Part shown: positions 57,282 to 64,000 of the stretch, one piece after another
How positions within the stretch are numbered: position 1 is the first letter of the stretch
Layout: every line of letters starts with the position of its first letter
DNA from: Hirsutella rhossiliensis
Lineage: Eukaryota > Ascomycota > Sordariomycetes > Hypocreales > Ophiocordycipitaceae
NCBI RefSeq assembly: GCF_020360975.1
Contig: NW_025408667.1
Coordinates: 6,696,001 to 6,760,000, forward strand
DNA: 64,000 nt
Direction of reading: 5' to 3'
Notes under the pieces: generated by a model
Told to the model about the DNA's origin: nothing
What the model saw: the letters and a program-made list of their open reading frames with translations, nothing else
The model's database searches: none
Translations under genes and position numbers: made by a program

Positions 57282-57948
57282 GGAGTATTAAGCCCACAGT
57301 TGTGCCCCGGCCCCGTCTATAAACAGACTCAAAGCCCGAATCGCTAGCGCGTTCATTCGAAGAAGCGTTTAATGCCAATGTAGGTAATGAGGTAATGCAG
57401 CATAGAGCAGCTGTTCAGCACTCAATGGATGAAAATTCACTCCATCTCCGTTGTTCTTGGCAATCCGGGCTGGGCAGTTGAGACGGGGCGTGAAGCAGAA
57501 CACGAGATGGCGCTCGTGTGACGACAGCTTGCACGCCACAAAAACACCCGCATCGCTCCACGTGCACGGAAGGGTACGAACGCGCTCTTGTCATTTTGTC
57601 TCAAAGTATGTACAGTATGTACATCGAACATGTGATAGAATGTATCAGCTGTTACAAAGCGATCTACTCATTGCGGTGTGCGGAATGCACCCAGTAGACG
57701 CTCGCGGAAGGCGTCAAGACGCCAGTCCGCTTGTCGCTGATCACAACTCCAGCCTTGGCCAATGAGCAAGGAACCAAAACGGTCCATGCTCGAGGCGCCC
57801 GGCGGAGGTCCATTTTTGCACACAGACTAGTTGGCTTGACAAGGAGGAGCTTGGTCGAGACAACTTAAGAGTGTGCAGAGTAGTCATTGGGCCGGGCAGA
57901 CGACGCGTCCGCCTCTCTACCTATCGGATCGGGAGCAAGAAACAGTCA

Positions 57949-58944
57949 TCACTGATCCTTTTTCGTGCCCGGGCCTGCTTCGTCCCCGACCTCGTCATCG
58001 TCATCATCCTCACTTACATCGAGCACCTTGTCGCTCACATTGTTGAGCACCCGCGTGCTTATCGCCCGAACGGCCTTCCATATCGCCATGAGGAACGTAA
58101 AGGCACCAATGAGGACAAACACGAGGTTGAAGTTGTCCATTCTCGCTCTTCCGGTCCCGCGCCGACGACCTGAGCCCAACAGGCCGCTGGTCCGGAGATT
58201 CAACCACTGCCAGGGGCCCATTGCAACCAACGACTTGACAAAGCCAACAAAGCCGAGGGAAAAAAAGCCCTTGGCAAAATGATCTGTCCACGAGGCAGGC
58301 TCTTCATGCCGCGAGGGCTTCAGGGCTTCGACGTCTGCCACAACGCTCGAGACCGTGTCGCTGATTGTGCCCACTGGATCAAACCATAGATCCAGTATGG
58401 GGTCTGCGATGAAGCCCAGCAAGAATATTCCAATGACAACGACAGTAAGAGTCAAGGCCACTTGCGCCCACTTGCTGCTCAGCATGGAAGCCCAGTGCAG
58501 TCGCGCCAGCCGGTAGTTGAACTTGCACGTTGGGCACTGCCAGTAGTTCCTTGCGGCCATGGGATTGGTCAGTCGCCAGGAGTTGAGGCACCCTTCGTGA
58601 ACATATTTTTGCGAGCCCTTGCATTTGCAGGGCGACAGCAATCGGCCCAGCTCGGGGTCGTCGGAAACATAGGACGGGCGGGAAGACGCTGAGGAGAAGC
58701 CCAAAGTAGACGTCACGTTCGATGGATATTTGGGCTGCTCAGTGTCGAGGCATATGCGGCATGTTCTCGGTCCGTAGTGTCCTCTTCTGGTGCTTTGAGC
58801 ATGGCATGCTTCCGGTTCCCCGGCACTATCATCACCTGCCGGTTGCTGCCCGAGAGACTCAGTTCCGGGATTGCCCGGGCCATCCGGCGCCGAGTCGCTC
58901 TCGACTGGAAGGTCCCAGTTCCAGGTCGGCTGTGTGCTCATCAT
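57949..58944 (-). CDS. RING-CH (MARCH-type) membrane E3 ubiquitin ligase
   Basis: A single frame on the minus strand gives 331 residues if translation starts at MMSTQPTWNWD (58944 or 58941). The longer frame from 58992 adds an implausible 16 residues. The RING-CH zinc-binding pattern is complete: CRICL near residue 63, then CKCKGS, VHEGCLNSW and WQCPTCKFNY. This C4HC3 arrangement is that of MARCH/Ssm4-like ligases. Two to three hydrophobic segments follow (VALTLTVVVIGIFLLGFI; FFSLGFVGFVKSLVA; LVFVLIGAFTFLMAIW), so the protein should sit in an internal membrane with the RING domain in the cytosol. The C-terminus is acidic (SEDDDDDEVGDE). Substrates are unknown. It is divergent from the proteasome gene. 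Confidence 0.88.
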   Translation of the reverse strand: MMSTQPTWNWDLPVESDSAPDGPGNPGTESLGQQPAGDDSAGEPEACHAQSTRRGHYGPRTCRICLDTEQPKYPSNVTSTLGFSSASSRPSYVSDDPELGRLLSPCKCKGSQKYVHEGCLNSWRLTNPMAARNYWQCPTCKFNYRLARLHWASMLSSKWAQVALTLTVVVIGIFLLGFIADPILDLWFDPVGTISDTVSSVVADVEALKPSRHEEPASWTDHFAKGFFSLGFVGFVKSLVAMGPWQWLNLRTSGLLGSGRRRGTGRARMDNFNLVFVLIGAFTFLMAIWKAVRAISTRVLNNVSDKVLDVSEDDDDDEVGDEAGPGTKKDQ

Positions 58945-59522
58945 GAGCAGGGCTGTGTGATCCAAAAAAAAAAGTGTACGCTGATTCTGCAAGCAGTCGA
59001 GGGAGGGTCATTAGATAGCGGGAGAAAAGGGTTTCGACCAGGCTGAGTAGAGGCGCGTGCTGCACCGAGACAATTTCATCAGCGAGAATGGCCAGCTCAT
59101 CGAGGAGAAAAAGAAAAATGACTGTCAATGATTTAATGATAGCTTGGTGCTCACCCACGGACGAGGCGAAGCAGTCGCCACATTATGCAGAACGCAAACG
59201 TGGGCCACTACAGTATCGTGGCGGGTTTGAAGGCTCGGCAAGCATTGAAAGGGAGACGTCGTCGGTTGGGCGGTGCGAAGATTCGGCCACGCTTCGTCTT
59301 CGGTGCCAAGCCGGAGACCGGCAAAACTAAAAGCCCGGGCTCAGCGCCACCAAGGCCGGTTAAGCTTGGACGCGCAGCTCCGCCGTGCCTAGCAATGACC
59401 ACACGCAGCCGAGTTCATCACAGCTCGCTGCAGCTGTTCCCCGAGCCACCAATTTGTCACCTCTTCCATCCTCCTCGCACAGAGACATTGAGCTGAGCCT
59501 ATCCTCGACAGCCGCTGCAGCC
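58945..59522. promoter_or_regulatory. Divergent promoter region between the RING-CH gene and the proteasome alpha-2 gene
   Basis: The start codons face away from each other with about 580 bp between them. The final 130 bp before 59523 is C/T-rich. No specific operator was recognised. Confidence 0.45.
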
Positions 59523-60625
59523 ATGGCGGACCGATACTCCTTCTCCCTCACCACCTTCTCGCCCAGGTATGCGTGCCCGCCTCTTGCTCCCTGCGTGCCG
59601 AATCTTTGCTCACAGTCGACACAGTGGAAAGCTGGTACAGATCGGTACGAGCTCGCCTCTGCCTTGCCTCTCGGCTTTTGATGCCGCAGTTCCACAGCTG
59701 TTCTCGAGGTCCTTCATCGGGCAAGCTGACCCTCAATGCGTGCAGAGTATGCCCTCAATGCGGTGAACCAGGGCATCACAGCTCTGGGCATCAAAGGTGC
59801 GCAGCCCCCACACGTCACCGCGACAGACGCCCTGGAGCCTAACAGGTCGCAGCCACAAATGGCATCGTCCTCGCCACGGAGAAGAAGTCGTCCTCGCCTC
59901 TCGCGGACCAGAGCACCGTGGCCAAGATCAGCAACATCACCCCCAACATCGGCACCGTCTACTCCGGCATGGGGCCCGACTACAGGGTCTTGGTCGATCG
60001 CGCGCGCAAGGTCTCGCACACGGGCTACAAGAGAATCTACAACGAGTACCCTCCCACGCGGATACTGGTGCAGGACGTGGCACGGGTCATGCAGGAGGCC
60101 ACCCAGTCTGCCGGCGTGCGGCCATACGGCGTCAGCATGCTTGTAGCCGGATGGGATGACGGCATCGAGCCCGAGGGCGAAGAGGAGATGCCCGCCGAGG
60201 GGGAGAAGAAGCCGAGCAAGAAGACCGGCGGCATCCACAAGGGCGGCCCGATGCTGTACCAGGTCGACCCCACAGGGAGCTACTTTCCGTGGAAGGCTAC
60301 GGCCATTGGCAAGAGCGCCACCAAGGCCAAGACGTTCCTGGAGAAGAGATACTCGGAGGAGCTGGAGCTCGAGGATGCGATACACATTGCCCTGCTGACT
60401 CTCAAGGACAACATCGAGGGCGAGATGAACGGAGACTCGATTGAGATTGGTTCGTTTCTTCCCACTTGACATCTGCTGCAATAGGTCGAGTGCTAATTGT
60501 TGGCAGGCATTGTCGGACCTCCCGCCCATCACTTGCTGGGGATTGAGGGCGTCGAGGGAGCGACCGGGCCGCGATTCAGGAAGCTGACTCCACAGGAGAT
60601 TGAGGACTACCTGACGAGTCTATAA
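59523..60625 (+). CDS. pre8: 20S proteasome subunit alpha type-2
   Basis: Five exons (59523-59566, 59625-59644, 59746-59796, 59853-60449, 60507-60625) sum to 277 codons (276 residues). The alpha-subunit signature is clear: [24 protein letters not shown] spread over three tiny exons, then [63 protein letters not shown] and [13 protein letters not shown]. The subunit is part of the alpha ring that gates the 20S core. A charged insert (about 25 residues, [22 protein letters not shown]) lies before the YQVDP strand, making it longer than yeast Pre8. The exon positions follow from splice consensus and the unmistakable protein. Confidence 0.95.
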
Positions 60626-60744
60626 TGGAGTTGCCGGGCTGGGTAATGCGAGCAGGTCTTTGTACAATAGAGGATCATAAATGCTCATGGAGCAGCACCT
60701 CTGTGTTTTGATGTCACTTCCATCTGTCTTAATGAGTCGAATGT

Positions 60745-61853
60745 TCAGGCCGGCACGGGAGCTGTCAAGATAAAGGACGACCGGGGTCCTGCTGCAACAG
60801 CGATCGCCTTTTGTCCACTAGGCACATGGAAATCGACTTTTGTCCAATCTTGGACTCCGTGCCCAGCAGACTTTCCCAGTCCAGTTTGTCCATTCCTATT
60901 GTCGCCAAGGGCGTATATGGACCCGTCCGTGGTCAAGGCTAGCACGTGCAAGTCACCAACTGCCATATCCTTGACATCCTTGCCGTCATCTACCTCGATA
61001 TAGTTGGGGACTCGGCTGAGGGCTAGAAAGGGTCTCTTGCGAGACTCTGCTCGATGCGGTGACATGCCCCAGAGATAGATGCCGCCGCTCTCCGTCAACG
61101 CAGCAATGGTGTAGCCTCCAGCTGACACATGCTTGATTGGTTCCTCGAGGTCAGCGAGGTCGAGTACTATGCCGGGCTGGTCTGCAGGCCTGGAAGACGG
61201 TCAGTCCGTGTATCCTGTCTTTTTCGGTCTTATCCAGGATTGGCCATACGCCTCGTCGGACACGTCGCGCCCTAGGCAGTCCTGGAAGCGCGCATCGCCC
61301 ATTGTGGCGACGGTGCCGTCCTGGTAGAGGATGGCGAAACCAGCAGCAAAAGCTGCAATAGTACTGACGGCAGCGCCCTTCAACGGCCACGATTTAAGAG
61401 GGTCGCAAGCTCTCACTCTCTCCATGCAAGAGTACTTGACAAGAAGCTTCCCGGGTTGACGACGGCCTTGTCCATCACAGACGGAGACGTCGTCGTCTTG
61501 GACCATGAGGACCTCGCCGTTGGCCGCCTCAGCAAAAAAGTGAGCAAGACTATGGATCCGACTGTCTCGCGGGCCGATGCCGGCAATGCACAGCCGGCCA
61601 TCTATCCGCACTGCACGGAGTGGTAAGAAAGTCAGTAGGCGCTGGGCCGTCGAGGACAAGAACGCGCACCTTGGGTGTAGGAGAGTCGGGCCACGGGGCG
61701 TTCGATGCGCTCGGCCTCAAGTACTTTTGCAAAGCAGAACAAGTCATCTGGCTCGTGCCGATCCGAGTTGGAGTCAAAGGAGAGTTGGCCACAGGCGTTG
61801 AAGCCGGCTGCGAAAAGAAGCATGTGCGTCGGATTGGGCGGTGCGTCAACCAT
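60745..61853 (-). CDS. RCC1-repeat (beta-propeller) protein
   Basis: Three exons (61853 or 61823 to 61670, 61610-61250, 61189-60745) give 329 or 319 residues depending on the ATG. The downstream start MLLFAAGFNACGQLSF begins directly with an RCC1-type blade and is preferred. Further blades are GFAILYQDGTVATMGDARF, GGYTIAALTESGGIYLWGM and DLHVLALTTDGSIYALGDNRNGQTGLG, the last a near-perfect RCC1 repeat. Small RCC1-like proteins act in Ran GTPase, tRNA-modification (Ats1) or ubiquitin pathways. This one is shorter than true RCC1, so an exchange-factor role is not established. The 3' end faces the proteasome gene 119 bp away, and its promoter is shared with dcl2. Confidence 0.83.
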
Positions 61854-62822
61854 GTTTACCTGACAATCAATCGATGGATCTTGACCTTGCCACTTCTTAG
61901 CCCCAAAGCACGCTCATGGCGAGATGCCCTCAGCCAGGTGGATCAGAAGTCAGAGTGAGGTCGTTGTTGTCGTACGTAAGCAGCCAGCGGTTCAATTGAC
62001 TGCGAACTCGATTTATATCAACACACCGAAGCTATCATCGACAGCAGCTGCCGACGACAGCAGACAAACGTAAAATCCCTGACAAATTTACCATCAAATG
62101 TAAGAGAGCTTTCTGTCGGTGACAGTCGGCGACTTTAAGCCCATTCACTTGAAGTTCAAGCTGCATCGTTTTGCATACGTTCAGCAGGATCCAAGGACTG
62201 ACCACCGTCCCCAATAAGTCTTATCAAAGTAATATTACAGGCCTGGCCTGAGAAATTGAGTTGAGCTCTGGCAGTAGAAAAAAGGGATGCGTACATAAAG
62301 TGGGACCTGCCCGATAAAACAGATTGCCCCTTTAGTTATATACGCGGGGCCTTCGGTAACTGTTGGCCTCCATCCAGTCGATCCAGAGGCCGTTTGAACT
62401 TCTTCCGCACTCTGTACGGTACGTCGACCAAGTACGCTGCCTCAGAGGATTGCCAAACGACGTTGACCCTTTCTTGTACAATCGTTGTCGCGCGCCGAAT
62501 GCAACGAGCGATGCGATGCTCCCAAAGAGTGTCAATTAACCAGAGACTCACCGTCATCGAGAGCACGTACGCTGGTCCAATCGGCCGAGCCTGACGAAAG
62601 TCTGCATTTGCTGTTTGTTTGGTGCCTGAAACGACCGCCCTGCCGAACTCCGGCTTGGTTGTTTTCCCGACAATCATGTTTGCTCTCCTGTGGCATTGGA
62701 ACGGCTGAGAGCCCGACGATGCTGATACTTTGGGCATCGCCGATGACTAGTTCTGCGACTGTTGCCTCCGCCCCAGCTCTACGAATAGGTCACGCCTGCG
62801 CGCAAGCGGCCTTGACAACCAC
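61854..62822. promoter_or_regulatory. Divergent promoter region of the RCC1-like and dcl2 genes
   Basis: About 970 bp separates the two start codons. No gene is supported; a minus-strand frame (62336-62737) lacks any domain. The stretch at 62.0-62.35 kb is somewhat AT-richer than its surroundings. Confidence 0.45.
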
Positions 62823-64000
62823 ATGGCGTCTGTGGCTATGCCTGGCGTCGACTCTAGTGAAGACGAGTCCGAACCCTTTGGTCGACTCTATCGTACGCAG
62901 ACGCAAGCAGCTATCGAACGAGCTTCTACCCCTGAGCCAAAGATCAGGGAGCACATCTCTGCGGCCGCCCAAGATGCCCCGCTGGCTCCCGAGGCCGGGC
63001 AGGCCCAAGTCCCTGGCGAGATAACCTCGAGAGCTTATCAGCTCGAGATGCTCGAACAGAGCCTGAAGCAAAGCGTCATCGTTGTGGTGCGTTTGAGAAA
63101 ACCGCCGCCTACTGCTCGATCCACTGACTGGGTCATGGTAGATGGACACCGGTAGCGGCAAAACGCAAATGTGAGTTGCCTCTTTGCATTCCTATGACTT
63201 CCATACCTTGCTGCCTGCGAGTCGAGCTGACACTGGCTCCAGCGCCGTGCTTCGGATCAAGGCTGAGCTGGAGAGGGCGAGCCCGGACAAAGTAAGCCGC
63301 TGCCTTTGCCCTCGAACGGCAGGCCCAAATGCTGATCAAAGGCACAAAGATAATCTGGTTTCTCGCTCCGACAGTGTCGCTCTGCGGTCAACAGTTCAAC
63401 GCTATCGGCCTCCAGATCACCTCGACGCGCATCAAGCTGTTGACCGGCAATGAGAACGTTGACACGTGGAACGCAGACACTTGGGACTTGGCCATGGAGG
63501 ATGTTCGCATCGTCGTCTCGACCTACCAGATACTGCTCGACGCTCTCAGCAATGCCTTCCTCAGTATAAACCGCTTAGCTCTCATCATCTTCGACGAGGG
63601 TACGTCAAAGAATTGTCCGGTTCCCCGTGCGTCTTCAATCTAACGCGCTACAGCCCACAATTGCGTCGACAGGCACCCGGGAAGTAAAGTCATGGCCAAC
63701 TTCTACCACAGGCGCAGAGATCGCGGCGGCGATATGCCTTGCATCTTAGGCCTGACGGCAACCCCGAGCATGAGATCCAATTTCAAAGGCGTTGAGACCC
63801 TTGAGGCGATTCTCCACGCCAAGTGCGTGTCACCAACTGTTCATCGTGAAACACTCCTCGAATTCGTCAAGAAGCCAGAAATACTTTGCGCTTGGTACAC
63901 CCCCCAAGCCTCTGATCTTCTCACCAAGACCATGCAGTCGCTGTGGGATGCTCGTTGCAATCTTGACATTGCGCAAGACCCTTACATTATTAGCCTGCAA
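62823..64000 (+). CDS. dcl2: Dicer-like protein 2, N-terminal helicase part (cut by window edge)
   Basis: Five exons are visible (62823-63086, 63142-63170, 63243-63291, 63323-63599, 63654 to the edge). Dicer-like proteins cut double-stranded RNA into small RNAs; in fungi DCL2 is the main antiviral Dicer. The helicase domain begins with SRAYQLEMLEQSLKQ (Q-motif region) and VIVV/MDTGSGKTQI (Walker A, across intron 1). It continues with IIWFLAPTVSL (motif Ia), VVSTYQILLDAL, LALIIFDE/AHNC (DEAH box, across intron 4) and GLTATPS (motif III). The RNase III and DUF283/dsRNA-binding parts lie beyond the window. The order and spacing fit DCL2 better than DCL1 because the N-terminal extension is short (about 70 residues). 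Exon 4's acceptor (GGCAG before GCCCAA) is the least certain junction. Confidence 0.9.

Larger units (their letters stand above)
55752..57948. other. Spacer with degenerate repeats, possible relic element
   Basis: Contains a degenerate CTGCCGCCTCGCGGC-type repeat tract (about 56405-56705), a (TAC)8 microsatellite (57258-57281) and two exact copies of TACGGAGTATTAAGCC (56214-56229 and 57279-57294) about 1.07 kb apart. Minus-strand frames around 56749-57027 look protein-like (PMAIVFSAGAFDPGHFVVM) but could not be identified. No gene is called. Confidence 0.5.

Overview
The window looks like nuclear chromosomal DNA of a filamentous ascomycete, most likely a Sordariomycete and plausibly Hypocreales. 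Genes are GC-rich, carry several short introns (about 50-70 nt) each, are separated by long pyrimidine-rich intergenic spacers, and encode fungal families: an Ime2-type kinase, a Stc1-domain protein, a DUF7514-type protein, a Dicer-like 2 protein and an aegerolysin. One transposon shows the dense AT drift and scattered stop codons of repeat-induced point mutation (RIP). No rRNA, CRISPR array or bacterial operon is visible, and no tRNA was recognised by eye. Exon structures were worked out by hand. For the multi-exon genes spliced to completion the exon lengths were checked to sum to a whole number of codons.

Left part (0-16 kb): the start of an acidic nuclear-type protein, a BET double-bromodomain protein (bdf1), a class C beta-lactamase-fold serine hydrolase convergent with a SET-domain methyltransferase, and then the most notable locus. 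This is a MACPF-domain gene (minus strand, 11.8-14.1 kb) and an aegerolysin gene (plus strand, 15.1-15.6 kb) transcribed divergently from one ~1 kb intergenic region. It is the architecture of the two-component pore-forming proteins known from Pleurotus (pleurotolysin A/B, erylysin A/B), here in an apparent ascomycete.

Middle (16-49 kb): a decayed coding region, an HSP70-like ATPase (HSPA12-type), an Ime2-type kinase with an ~8.9 kb gene-free region upstream, a Stc1-domain protein, a mitochondrial PDK/BCKDK-type kinase, a coiled-coil protein, a DUF7514-type protein and sphingosine-1-phosphate lyase.

Right part (49.9-64 kb): a complete 3,638-bp DNA transposon (49916-53553) with 130-bp terminal inverted repeats and an 8-bp target duplication. 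It is RIP-mutated but still shows the FAR1-like N-terminus of a Mutator-like (MULE) transposase on the minus strand. Beyond it lie a GT34 mannosyltransferase, a RING-CH (MARCH-type) membrane ubiquitin ligase, proteasome subunit alpha-2, an RCC1-repeat protein and the first part of dcl2, which runs off the right edge.

Themes: genome defence (RIP relic, dcl2, Stc1-domain protein), a possible two-component pore-forming system, and four introns that only restore frame with GC-AG borders (beta-lactamase, MACPF, aegerolysin and GT34 genes). Short palindromic motifs (TACGGAGTA; CCTAGGTAGGTACC-like) recur in the spacers.
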